Shown here piece after piece: positions 31,723 through 40,571 of a stretch of 64,000 nucleotides of DNA. Below the pieces are notes generated by a model that was not told the origin of the DNA, searched no databases, and saw only the letters and a program-made list of their open reading frames with translations. Made by a program: the position numbers and the translations under genes. Source of the DNA: Chloropicon primus (Eukaryota > Chlorophyta > Chloropicophyceae > Chloropicales > Chloropicaceae); the NCBI GenBank assembly GCA_023205875.1, contig CP060773.1, forward strand, positions 1 through 64,000, given 5' to 3'. How positions within the stretch are numbered: position 1 is the stretch's first letter; every line of letters starts with the position of its first letter.

Positions 31723-31756
31723 CGAAAAAAAACACAAAAACAAAAGATGCTGCTGC

Positions 31757-31787
<31 letters not shown>

Positions 31788-32776
31788 GATGATGATGTTG
31801 ATCAAGCTTGCTGCTTGGTGGTGATTTCGGTAGGCGTGTGACCAATCAATCGAAAGGTTTCGAGACGTAGGTCTCAATTTTCGTATTCTCGACGCCAAAC
31901 CGGACCTTCCCTTCCCTCCCCTTCCGTTTACGCGACACCTTTGTCCTGGTCCTCTCCTGATTCGATGTTGGTGGTGATGGTGGTGATGATGATGATGATG
32001 TTGTTGATGTTGTTGATGATGATCGAATCACGCGAGGGTGAGTTCCGAAACTTGGATGACGAGGCGAGGCCGGTCTCGATCGAAAGAGAAAGAGACGAAG
32101 GTTCGTCGCGGATCTGCCTCTCGGCGTTTTGGAGAGACCTCCGCTCCCTCTCTTCGCCCCAAGGCTCGTCTCGTTCTCGACGACGCTTTGTTCCCCTCTC
32201 CCCTTTAGGGTTTTGCTTCCCTTCCCTTAGGGTTTGGGGGAGCAACGAGTGTACCAACACTCTCGCACACTCTCGAGGGGGAGGGAGGGGGAACGACCGA
32301 GATCAAGACGAGGGCAAGGGAAAAGGGCAGCAGGGGGACTGTTGGATGGATGAATTGTCTCTTGCTCTTTCCAATGAGCTCTCACTTGCTCACTTTCGTT
32401 CCCTACAGAGAGGATGATGAGGGTGATGAGGGGGTGATGAGGGGTAGGGACAGGGGATCAAGACGAGGGCAAGGGAAAAGGGCAGCAGGGGGACTGTTGG
32501 ATGGATGGATGCATTGTCTCTTGCTCTCTCCAATGCGCCCTCACTTGGAAAGAGTGGTGAGGTGGAGGCTTGGGCATTGGATGATGGAGGGGATGAGGGT
32601 GATCTCGGTGGTGTCCTCCTCCTCCTTGGGAGACGTAGACGACTTTATCGTACACATATATATTATACCCAAACAGTTACAACACAACCCAGGAGGACAA
32701 TCTCATCTGCACGTGCTGCAGATGATTCCCTCCTTTGGTTTTTCTTCTTGGCATCGAGGGAACCTCGTCTGTCTCC
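31723..32776. other. Intergenic region with a 95-bp direct repeat and promoter element
   Basis: Begins with a GTT repeat (31757-31790), then the minus-oriented upstream element of the SMH gene (31841-31872). A direct repeat starts at 32301 and again at 32456 (GATCAAGACGAGGGCAAGGG), 155 bases apart and about 95 bases long, ending in GGATG-ATTGTCTCTTGCTCT words that recur elsewhere in the window. No gene is seen; bases 32650-32776 are the 3' region of the next gene. Confidence 0.7.
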
Positions 32777-35700
32777 TCAGGGGAACTTTACGCCGAATAT
32801 CAGCTCCAGCAGATCGTCGTTTTGGGCGGCGGCATCATCACCACCACCGCCGCCTGCTTCTTCCGCCTTGTTTCCCCCCTCCATGAGCGCCTCGGCCTTG
32901 GCATAAGCGGCTTCGAATTGCTTTTGGATCTGGGTGATCCTGAAGCAGCTCTGGGCCGCGTTGGAGCCCCTCTCCAGGGGGTCCTCCACGAAGAGCGGGT
33001 CGAACCTCTGCTCGGCCATGCCGTTGATGCCCGAGAGGCCAAAGGTCAGGGTCTGGATGCCCTTGACCGTGCCGAAGAAGTGAAGGAAATCGAGGAGAAG
33101 CAGCCCGATGCTTTTCGTCGACCCCGGGGAAGCCTCCTTCTTCGCCTGGACGTCCTGCTGCTGGTGGACGAGGAAGCTCGCCACGATGAGCGTTATGCAG
33201 TACGAGGAGAGACCTCCCGTGTACGCCTTGGACATCTTGTGGGACTGAAGGAAGTGCTTCAGGACCAGGGTCAGGGGAGGCAGGGAGGGGAAGATGGAGG
33301 TGAGCTCCCTCACTATCGCCGCCGCGACTAGGCCGTGGTGGCTCGGGGACTGGAAGGAGATGTCCACAGACAGCGGCCCCCCCCCGGCGTGGTACACGAA
33401 CTCCACGTGAGGTATCGCAGTCTTTTCGATGGCCCTCACAAGGGACTCTTGGTTGATCCACGACTGCCTGGACAGCTGTCTTGCCAGCTGCTGCACAAAG
33501 CTCTCCTTCTCGGCATTCCCGCTCTCCAGAATTCCAACCTCGAGGATGTTCTTCAACGAATTCCTCACCGGGGGCAGCCACAGGACGACATCGAAGTCAC
33601 TTCCAGGAAGGCTGAGCCCAGCCGCAACGCTTCCAAAAATCTTTGCCCTTGCCCTGGGCCAGATCACATGGACCGCCTCCAACACGTTCTCGAGGGCCTC
33701 CCTCTGCTGCCTTTGGGCCTTCCTCTGGCTCTCCCTCACTTTGATGACAAACCTGTCCATGTCCTTGGACAACCGTTCCAAGAACCCGGCCCTGGCATTC
33801 CCCTTCTCCTGCCAGAACACCTTTCTCTCCAGGTACACTTGCCTGTAGGGGCTGTTCGCGTTAGGGACGTCCCCAAGCTTTCCGATGCGCAGCAAAGACC
33901 TCGGCGGAGCCTTGGACGATGACATGAAAAAGCTGATCGGCGAATTCGCCTTTGCTTTGGGTTCGGCCCTGGAGAGCAGGAGCACCTCTGAGCTCCTCCT
34001 CTGAAGAAGCCACTTGGGGCCCCTTGGACCCAAACCGTGCTCCAGAGATGGCCTCCTTTCCCTCTTTTGCTGTGACAGCCTTGGGCTGTTGGTCTCGCTC
34101 CTGGCAAAGGTTGGGGACGAACGCGTCTCTCCGTCCTCTTCCTGCTTGCCAGCGGGCTTGGAAGTGGACAGAACCAATTTCGGCGCCCCTTCTCCCTGGA
34201 AACTCGTGGGGGATCTCTCTGCCTCCGGAGGGCTCGTTATCACGCTGCTGCTCTGATCCAAATTCGACAGCAGGGACCCCAGCACAAACTCTTGCCTTGT
34301 GGAGCTCGTCCAGGATTCCACCTCACTGCCGTCTCTCTCGAACTCGAGGCCGGCGGGGACGTTCCAATAGAAAGAGGCGCCAGTTTGCTGGTCACCGAAG
34401 ATGTTTGCCCAGGAGAAGGAGTCTGTGACCTCTGGGATGGATGCCTCGACCCAGGTGTCGCCAGGGTCTTCCTCCATCGTCGCCGTTGAACTGCGCGGGG
34501 CGCTGGGGGTGGAAGATGCCTTTGCTTCCCCTTCCGGTGGTTCCACCGAGTCATTTCCCTCCGCCTTGCTCTCGGTCACTTCTGGTCCTTTCTCCTCCTT
34601 CACGTCCGCATCCTGTGGATTGCCACTTGGGCTGCTGCCACCGTCCTTCCCCTCCAAGGTAGCACCAACATCCTTCACCTGCTTTGCCTTGATCGTGGTC
34701 GCCTTCTTCTTCTTCTTCTTCTTTTGCTGCCTCTTTCTGGCTGCTTTCTCGTCCGCTTCCTTTTGGTCCTGCAGGTCGCCCTCCAGCTCCCTCAAAAGCA
34801 ACTCCTCGTTGAGCTTTGAGATGATATGCAGGGCCCTTTGCTCGGCCGAACAGGCAAAGCTGTCCAAGACAGGATCCGCGCCGCAGCACAAGTAGAAGCG
34901 GCCGCAGGAAATCATGGACCTCTGCGATCCGCACCTCTCCAGCAGGCCCAAGAGCCTTCTCCGATGGGACAGAAAGTCACCACCCTTGTTCTCGCTCGAG
35001 GACAGCTCCAGGAAGCAGCGCAGGGAGAGCACCCTGCAGAGCTTTCGATGCTCCTGGGACAGCGTCTCGCGCTTGTTCAGTAGTAGTGCCCCGCTGGAAA
35101 CCCCCTTCGAGTGGGTGGCAGAATTCTGGGCATATGCCTTGAGCAAGAGGAGTTCGATCTTGTTCACGACGAAGGCAGCCATTGTGTAGTACCCCATCCC
35201 CTCCAGCCACTCCGTCTCTGGATGCTTCCACCGGTCCAAGTCGTCCCCCGTCAAGAACTTTCCCATGGACACCTTATGACAAGCCGCAAGGAAGTCGGCC
35301 AACTTTGCGCCACCGAGCAGGTCGACCGAGAACACATTGAAGTGCTTCGCACCGCGACAGGCGTACAAGTAAGCGGCGCCCTCCAAGAGCTTCTCCTCCT
35401 CGCTACAGTTGAGCAAACGAGCGTAGCACTGCGTGGACGTCTTCGTGCACAGGGCCCTCCTGGCGTTCTCTCTCAGAGTTTTGAAGTGGCACTCGCCGCT
35501 CCCACCGTCGTCCTCCTGCGCTTGGCTCTTCCTCTTGGGTTTCCTCTTCCCCTTCCCCTTCTTTGTGCCCTTCTTCCCCGCTCTCGGCCCTTGCTGCGCC
35601 GCCTTGGGTCGCTGCAGCCCCTCCACCAAAACGAAGAACCTCAGCCTGTTGCTCTTCCTCTCCGTCCTCAGAAGGATCATCTCATAGAGCAAGGCAATCC

Positions 35701-35947
35701 ACTGCTCGTCACCAGTCGTCAGAACGGCGTGCCGACCCTCCTCGCTCAAAGCACTGAACCACTTGAGCACCTTGGACGACGCCTTCCCCTCCCTCGACGC
35801 CTTCCCCTCCCTCGACGCTGCGTGATACACACCAAGGTGATCGCTCAGACAGTCCACCAGGTCCCTCGGTGACGTCGTGGCCATTCGACTGGACAATGAC
35901 ACGGCCATCCGCCGCCGCCCCTCCTGGCGCTCGTCCTCGGAAACCAT
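32777..35947 (-). CDS. Non-canonical poly(A)/nucleotidyltransferase (TRF4/PAPD-like)
   Basis: A 1056-residue single-exon protein. The C-terminal third holds the pol-beta-type nucleotidyltransferase core: FGSVAAGLSLPGSDFDVVLWLPP gives the GS motif and the two catalytic aspartates at about residue 783, and LSVDISFQSPSHHG gives the third. The PAP-associated region follows (LTLVLKHFLQSHKMSKAYTGGLSSYCITLIVASFL, then LGLLLLDFLHFFGTVKG as seen in ...IGLLLLDFLHFFG and DPLFVEDPL). This order matches TRF4/PAPD5-type terminal transferases that tag nuclear RNA. The N-terminal 700 residues are mostly helical and low complexity (ADEKAARKRQQKKKKKKK) and match nothing I know. Whether it adds A or U cannot be told by eye. 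Confidence 0.88.
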   Translation of the reverse strand: MVSEDERQEGRRRMAVSLSSRMATTSPRDLVDCLSDHLGVYHAASREGKASREGKASSKVLKWFSALSEEGRHAVLTTGDEQWIALLYEMILLRTERKSNRLRFFVLVEGLQRPKAAQQGPRAGKKGTKKGKGKRKPKRKSQAQEDDGGSGECHFKTLRENARRALCTKTSTQCYARLLNCSEEEKLLEGAAYLYACRGAKHFNVFSVDLLGGAKLADFLAACHKVSMGKFLTGDDLDRWKHPETEWLEGMGYYTMAAFVVNKIELLLLKAYAQNSATHSKGVSSGALLLNKRETLSQEHRKLCRVLSLRCFLELSSSENKGGDFLSHRRRLLGLLERCGSQRSMISCGRFYLCCGADPVLDSFACSAEQRALHIISKLNEELLLRELEGDLQDQKEADEKAARKRQQKKKKKKKATTIKAKQVKDVGATLEGKDGGSSPSGNPQDADVKEEKGPEVTESKAEGNDSVEPPEGEAKASSTPSAPRSSTATMEEDPGDTWVEASIPEVTDSFSWANIFGDQQTGASFYWNVPAGLEFERDGSEVESWTSSTRQEFVLGSLLSNLDQSSSVITSPPEAERSPTSFQGEGAPKLVLSTSKPAGKQEEDGETRSSPTFARSETNSPRLSQQKRERRPSLEHGLGPRGPKWLLQRRSSEVLLLSRAEPKAKANSPISFFMSSSKAPPRSLLRIGKLGDVPNANSPYRQVYLERKVFWQEKGNARAGFLERLSKDMDRFVIKVRESQRKAQRQQREALENVLEAVHVIWPRARAKIFGSVAAGLSLPGSDFDVVLWLPPVRNSLKNILEVGILESGNAEKESFVQQLARQLSRQSWINQESLVRAIEKTAIPHVEFVYHAGGGPLSVDISFQSPSHHGLVAAAIVRELTSIFPSLPPLTLVLKHFLQSHKMSKAYTGGLSSYCITLIVASFLVHQQQDVQAKKEASPGSTKSIGLLLLDFLHFFGTVKGIQTLTFGLSGINGMAEQRFDPLFVEDPLERGSNAAQSCFRITQIQKQFEAAYAKAEALMEGGNKAEEAGGGGGDDAAAQNDDLLELIFGVKFP

Positions 35948-36542
35948 CTCAAGCCCTCTGACACTCCTCTACTGAGCACTCCATCCCTTTTCGACTCTCC
36001 TCTCCGATGCGTCAAGCGGGACCTCTCCCGTCACTCCGATGGAAACACGGGGCCGTGAGACATCTACCGAAAGCTCGCGAGTTAAATCTTCGTTCAGTAC
36101 CCTCGTCGTCCCCTCTAATAACCGTCACTTTCGTCACTGTCCTCGACAAGGTAGGCCACTCGGGTGGTTTCTGCTTCAAATCCAGTCCTCCCAGTCGATC
36201 CCTCGACCCATCCGAGCACCAAATGGGTCAATCCAGGTATCGTTAGAAAGATCTGGAGAAGATCTTTCGTCCAGCGCCCTCGTCGTGTCGTTCACTCGCC
36301 GTCCTCGCCTCCTTTGATGCGATCCGCGCCTCCATCTGCCCCGCCTTTGGGCACCAAAGGGAACACGAGGTCTGACGCGGGAGACAGAGGGGAAGAGCCC
36401 GAGGCGATTGATCGTCCCAAGGGGCGAGAGGAGGGGATCGAAGCGAGAGGGGGGGAGGACAGGTGGATGCTTCATCTCTTGCTCTTTCCAAAGAGCCAAG
36501 TGTCGAGGCATTTGACGCTCGGACGAAGTTTTGGTTCCCAGG
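35948..36542. promoter_or_regulatory. Divergent promoter region between TRF4-like and Mpv17-like genes
   Basis: Bases 36085-36290 are clearly similar, in inverted orientation, to 62100-62290 upstream of the sirtuin gene, so both TRF4-like and SIRT4 genes have the same upstream block in the same transcriptional orientation. It includes the element at 36219-36258 (minus; AGATCTTTC ... GACCCATTTGG). Bases 36405-36530 resemble 38511-38640 upstream of the AAE14-like gene. Confidence 0.7.
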
Positions 36543-37341
36543 ATGGCTGGCAGAGGATGCAGAGGTGTCAAGGGGAGGATGGGGATGGGAGGGAGGATGG
36601 GGATGAGATGGAGGATGCATCCTTCTGGCGGGCAGTGGACCCCTTCCATCGGTTTTGATCCGAGATACTGCATCCGTTGCGATGCATCTTCATCTTTGGT
36701 TCAGGTCTACCAGGATGCTCTGCTCGGTGAGGATGCTCTGTGGACCAAAGCGACGACGAGCGGAGTGATCTGGGCACTGAGTGATTGGCTTGCCCAGAAG
36801 AGCGAGGGCAGGGAGGCCCACGAGGTCCAGGGTCTCCGCATTCTCCGTTTTTGCGCCTTTGGTGCGTTGGTCAATGCCCCAATGTTTGACTTTTACTATT
36901 TCATCCAGGACCAGGTGATCGAGGGCGAAACTCTCGTGCCGCGCTTGGTCAAGCTGTCCATCGACCAGCTCCTGTGGACGCCCTTCATCTACCTCCCCAC
37001 CTTCTTCGGAGGGATGGCACTCCTGGTGAGTCTCTTCTCCGCTCCAAGCATTAGCGTAGCGTCTTTTACTGACTTCTGTTTCCTTTCACTGGGTCACCCA
37101 GGAGGGCCGGTCGACGGAGGAGGCCGTGGTCGAGGTGCAGCGCAAGGGCTTTGGCCTCACGAGGACTCTCATTGCGAATTGGAAGTTTTGGGTTCCTGTC
37201 AACGTCTGCACTTACTTTTGGATACCCTTGGAGTATCGGGTGCTTTGGAACAACGCAGCTTCCCTCGCGTGGACCATCTTCCTGTCGAGGACGCAGAACA
37301 CGACCACCACCAAGGACAAGGAGGGAAGAGAGGAAGGGTGA
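36543..37341 (+). CDS. Mpv17/PMP22-family membrane protein, two exons
   Basis: A small inner-mitochondrial or peroxisomal membrane protein. Exon 1 ends at 37025 (CTG|GTGAGT) and exon 2 runs 37102-37341 (CCCAG|GAG). The Mpv17 pattern is clear: VYQDALLGEDALWTKATTSGVIWALSDWLAQK, LRILRFCAFGALVNAPMFDFYYFIQD, KLSIDQLLWTPFIYLPTFFGGMALL, then STEEAVVEVQRKGFGLTRTLIANWKFWVPVNVCTYFWIPLEYRVLWNNAASLAWTIFLSR. The W.PVN and P...R.....N....W.... signature is intact. The N-terminus is uncertain: the ATG at 36543 gives a Met/Gly/Arg-rich leader, but TTTGGTTCAG before the GTC at 36704 could be an acceptor for an upstream exon. It ends 108 bases before the convergent GPx SECIS. Confidence 0.88.
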
Positions 37342-37449
37342 GTGACGCCACGGGATCCTTCCTCCATCAAGAGTGCATGCATGTATTACATCTTTCTTGT
37401 AAACAAGGAGAAGAAGAACTGCATTGGAGAGAGAGGCTCTCGAGGACGA

Positions 37450-37505
37450 GGCATCACGAGGCACCGTCGTCTATGTCGTCGTTTGAGGTGCCTCGATCAT
37501 GAGTC
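37450..37505 (-). promoter_or_regulatory. SECIS element of the selenoprotein GPx
   Basis: On the minus strand, 23 bases after the GPx stop, the core ATGA (37500-37497) is followed by stem CGAGGCACC, an AAA-bearing apical loop (TCAAACGACGACATAGACGAC), the exact complementary stem GGTGCCTCG and the opposing TGAT quartet. The 9-bp perfect helix, the 12 bases between ATGA and AAA, and the paired TGA are the eukaryotic SECIS layout that recruits SBP2 for Sec insertion. Confidence 0.88.
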
Positions 37506-37523
37506 CCTGCCGGTCCCTCTCCA

Positions 37524-37997
37524 TCACTTGGCGAGCTCAGCCACAATATCATCCTCGAGTTCCTCGGGCTCCACATCGCCAGCATAAACGTTGACGACCT
37601 CTCCGCTCCTTCCCACGAGGAACTTGACGAAGTTCCAGCTGATGTCCTCGCCGCCGCCGACGCTTGACCCCTTGAGGAAAGCATACACGGGGTGAGCATT
37701 GGCTCCGTTCACTTCAATCTTGGAGAACATTGGGAAGGTGACACCGTACTTTGAGGTGCAGAACTCCTTCACCTCCTCCTCTGTCCCTGGCTCCTCGTTG
37801 GCAAACTCATTGCTAGGGAAGCCTAAGACATGGAGGTCATCATACTTTGCATGAAGCTTCTGAAGACCCGAGTACTGGTCAGTGTATCCTCAAAGGGATG
37901 CCACATTCACGACAAGGCACACTCCATTCCTAAAAACATTCAATGGAGTCCAGTCTCCATCGATGTTCAACGCGGAGTAACTCCATAACGTAGACAT
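37524..37997 (-). CDS. Selenocysteine-containing glutathione peroxidase
   Basis: A 157-residue glutathione peroxidase that reduces peroxides. The ATG at 37997 gives MSTLWSYSALNIDGDWTPLN..., then VNVASL followed by TGA (37892-37890) and GYTDQYSGLQKLHAKY: TGA stands exactly at the catalytic Cys/Sec position (residue 36) of the NVAS(K/Q)(C/U)G(K/Y)T motif. The frame stays open on both sides with family-typical residues: HVLGFPSNEF, EPGTEEEV, ISWNFVKFLVG. Trp and Asn of the tetrad are present (WNF), while the usual Gln in FPxNQF is Glu. The resolving Cys of plant thioredoxin-dependent GPx (FPCNQF) is Ser, fitting a Sec-type enzyme. Single exon; no obvious organelle signal. A SECIS lies just downstream. 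Confidence 0.9.
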
Positions 37998-38652
37998 GGT
38001 TTTCGTGTCAAGTGGCCACTCGTTGGATATGCTCGTGAAGATGCCCTTCGTCGTGTTCCTTGGTGATCTACTCTAATACTTCTTCCTCTCGTCCTCCAAT
38101 CCTCACCCTTTCGTCGCTTCTCTCAACCGAGGGCTCGTTCGAAAGCCCTTGATACGCCCTTCCGTTCTTTCCACACCTCCTCCCCTTCGCCGTCCCCGTC
38201 CGTGCGCAAAGTCCTCGACAACAACACCTTCCCTCTCCCTTGCTGCGCGACGAACCCGGGCGTTAATTCTCCTCCGTCCATTAATTCCACAAATCAGCAG
38301 CAAATCGAGAGAGAGAGAGAGAGAGAGAGAGAAGGTGGTGCGTCGGGCCGATTGGAGGACGAGGAAGAGAAGTGGAAGGGTGGAGAGCGTTGTTGAAAGA
38401 AAAGGCTTCTCACGGGCTTCCCATCGGTACCTTGGTTGACTCATTTGGCGACCGGAGTGACCGAGTAAAGGTGCATCAAGTTGTGCTGAGAGGGAGGGGA
38501 TCAGTCGTGCTGGCGATTGATCGTCTCAAGGGGCGAGAGGAGGGGACGAGTCGCTCCCTCGCTCCCTCGATGGATGAAGCCGTCCTCTGAATGTTTTTCC
38601 AAAGTGTCGGATGAATTGACGTTCTCCTCTTTCGGTGGACCGCTCAGCAGTG
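37998..38652. promoter_or_regulatory. Divergent promoter region between GPx and the AAE14-like gene
   Basis: Holds a minus-oriented upstream element for GPx at 38121-38158 (GGGCTTTCGAACGAGCCCTC), a GA run (38309-38333), a plus-oriented element at 38407-38446 ending GACTCATTTGG about 210 bases before the AAE14-like ATG, and a block at 38511-38640 similar to the Mpv17 upstream region (GGCGATTGATCGTC). Confidence 0.65.
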
Positions 38653-40383
38653 ATGTCCTGGCATGTCTTGGAATCTATCGGGAGGACACTGGTATCGACG
38701 AGTCCTCGTCCTGGATGGCACAATGATGGTTTCTCCTCCGTTTCTTTGTCTCCTGCTGCTGCATTCAATGCCATCGCCAACCTGTCGAGGGTCATCAGGT
38801 CTCACGCTTACCAGTACGTCGTGGTGGCGTCCAGGACGAGCGTCGAGGGTGCGTTGCTGACGCTCGGGGTGCTGGACTCTGGGACGACTCTCGTGCTGGT
38901 GAATTGGCGGTGGACGGTGAGGGAGGTCTTGGAGGCTCTTGAAAGGACTTTGGGGATTGGAACGCCCTTCCTTCTTCTGTGTGACCAAGCATGCTCCGGG
39001 TTGGGTGAGAGGATAACGCACGGTTGGGATCGGCATCGGCGAGGGGCCTGCCTCACTCTTCGGGTGTGCGGCAGGGACACCATGGAGCTTCGAGGGGGGA
39101 ATCGTGCGGAGAGGTTCGACTTGACTCGAAGCTCAAGCCTGCAGCGGCTTGGGCCGAAAGATGGGGTCGCGGCCATTCTCTTCACGTCGGGGACCACCAG
39201 CAGGGAGCCCAAGGGATGCGTCGTGACCCACGAGGCTTTCGTGAGACAAGCCCAATCGAAAATCGGCATCGTGGGGTACTCGAAGACGGACGTTCACTTG
39301 CACTGTGCCCCGATCCACCACGTGTCGGGCCTGTGCGCCCTGGTCACGGCGGTGAGGGCCGGGTCGGAGGGCCACGTATTCCTGCCGACCTTCTCCGCGG
39401 AGTCTTTCGTGGGGGCTCTGGGGCGCCTGGAGGGAGAAGAGGACGTCCCGCCGGCCGTCTGCATCCTCGCCGTTCCCGCCATGCTGATCAAGGTGAAGGA
39501 TTACCTGGTAGGTACAGGGTTGGCGGGCAAGAAGGACTTCCCGGACGTGCGGCTCGGGCTGTTGGGCGGGGACGCCGTGGGTGAGGTGGTGGCAAACCTT
39601 TGCACAGAAATTTTTCCGAACTCGAGTGTGTTCTCGACCTATGGCATGACGGAAGCGTGCAGTTCCATCGCTATCAAGGGCATTCACGAACGCTCACCCC
39701 CATCCAAGAACCTCAGCGGCCATTTTGTGGGGTCCCCTTGCCCCCACGTCCAGGTGGCGGTCCTGCGGAACGGCGGTGAGGATGACGAGGGGGAGGACGG
39801 AAGCAAGGTCTCGGTCTCATCCGAGCCATGGAGGGTGGGGGAGATCCTCTTGAGAGGTCCCAGCGTCAGCCCGGGGTACGTGGCCAGGGCCGGCGCGAGC
39901 AACGCTTTAACCGACGGCGGCTGGTTCAGGACGGGGGACTTGGGTTGGGTCGACGACGGCGGGGGGCTTCACTTGTGCGGCAGGAAGAGCGAAGCCATCA
40001 GGAGCGGCGGGGAAATGATTTACCCGTCCGAGGTGGAGAGGGAAATCATGGCTTGCGATGCTCCCAAGGTGAAGGAGTGCGTCGTTTTCGGGACAAAGGA
40101 TCGTGTCTTGGGCGAGAGGGCCTGCGCGCTCCTGGTGCTGGAACAACCCTCCGCGAGTAATCCAGGAGAGAACTGGGAGAGGTTCCACCCCCTCAGGGAT
40201 CTTGCCTTCAGGGACCTCGTGCACCACTTGAAGCAAGAGAGGTCCCTGGCGTCTTACAGAATTCCCAGGCTTTTTCTGGAGACGGCCCAGCCCCTTCCGA
40301 GGAACGCGACCGGCAAGCTCGAGCGCTCAAAAATAAAGTCAAAAGTCTCGGAGGCCTTGGTCGGGGCGAAGAGCAAGCTGTGA
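38653..40383 (+). CDS. Acyl-activating enzyme, AAE14/MenE-like (o-succinylbenzoate-CoA ligase)
   Basis: An adenylate-forming ligase of the ANL superfamily, 576 residues, single exon. Motif A3 is ILFTSGTTSREPKGCVVTH, A5 is STYGMTEACSS, A7 is WFRTGDLGWVD, A8 GRKSEAIRSGGEMIYPSEVE, and A10 lysine PLPRNATGKLERS. The wording SKIGIVGYSKTDVHLHCAPIHHVSGL is very close to Arabidopsis AAE14, which makes OSB-CoA in phylloquinone synthesis, so that role is preferred; 4-coumarate-CoA-ligase-like alternatives fit less well. The first in-frame ATG (38653) gives MSWHVLESIGRTLVSTSPRP, a plausible short targeting peptide. An in-frame GTG lies 18 bases upstream. Confidence 0.85.
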   Translation: MSWHVLESIGRTLVSTSPRPGWHNDGFSSVSLSPAAAFNAIANLSRVIRSHAYQYVVVASRTSVEGALLTLGVLDSGTTLVLVNWRWTVREVLEALERTLGIGTPFLLLCDQACSGLGERITHGWDRHRRGACLTLRVCGRDTMELRGGNRAERFDLTRSSSLQRLGPKDGVAAILFTSGTTSREPKGCVVTHEAFVRQAQSKIGIVGYSKTDVHLHCAPIHHVSGLCALVTAVRAGSEGHVFLPTFSAESFVGALGRLEGEEDVPPAVCILAVPAMLIKVKDYLVGTGLAGKKDFPDVRLGLLGGDAVGEVVANLCTEIFPNSSVFSTYGMTEACSSIAIKGIHERSPPSKNLSGHFVGSPCPHVQVAVLRNGGEDDEGEDGSKVSVSSEPWRVGEILLRGPSVSPGYVARAGASNALTDGGWFRTGDLGWVDDGGGLHLCGRKSEAIRSGGEMIYPSEVEREIMACDAPKVKECVVFGTKDRVLGERACALLVLEQPSASNPGENWERFHPLRDLAFRDLVHHLKQERSLASYRIPRLFLETAQPLPRNATGKLERSKIKSKVSEALVGAKSKL

Positions 40384-40571
40384 AACGATTTGTGTATTTT
40401 ATATTGATATCGATATGTTTTTGGCTTTTTAAGCTATTCATGCGTTCATGCAAAAGACAATTTCAAAGTTATCAAAAGATAATAAAATATCGACGACAAG
40501 CAGCAAGCATCAGGCAAACAAGCGAAGGAACATGCAGAGGACATGCAGAGTAGGGCGATGTCGAGCTCTCA

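Noticed and set aside
36160-36250. Similar short peptides in the 36.2 and 62.2 kb blocks as a coding gene
   Set aside because: The similarity is at the DNA level with ATG-less short frames, and lies upstream of two genes in the promoter position.
37524-37772. GPx as a truncated gene or pseudogene because of the in-frame TGA
   Set aside because: The TGA is at the exact catalytic Sec position, the frame is intact on both sides, and a SECIS follows the stop.
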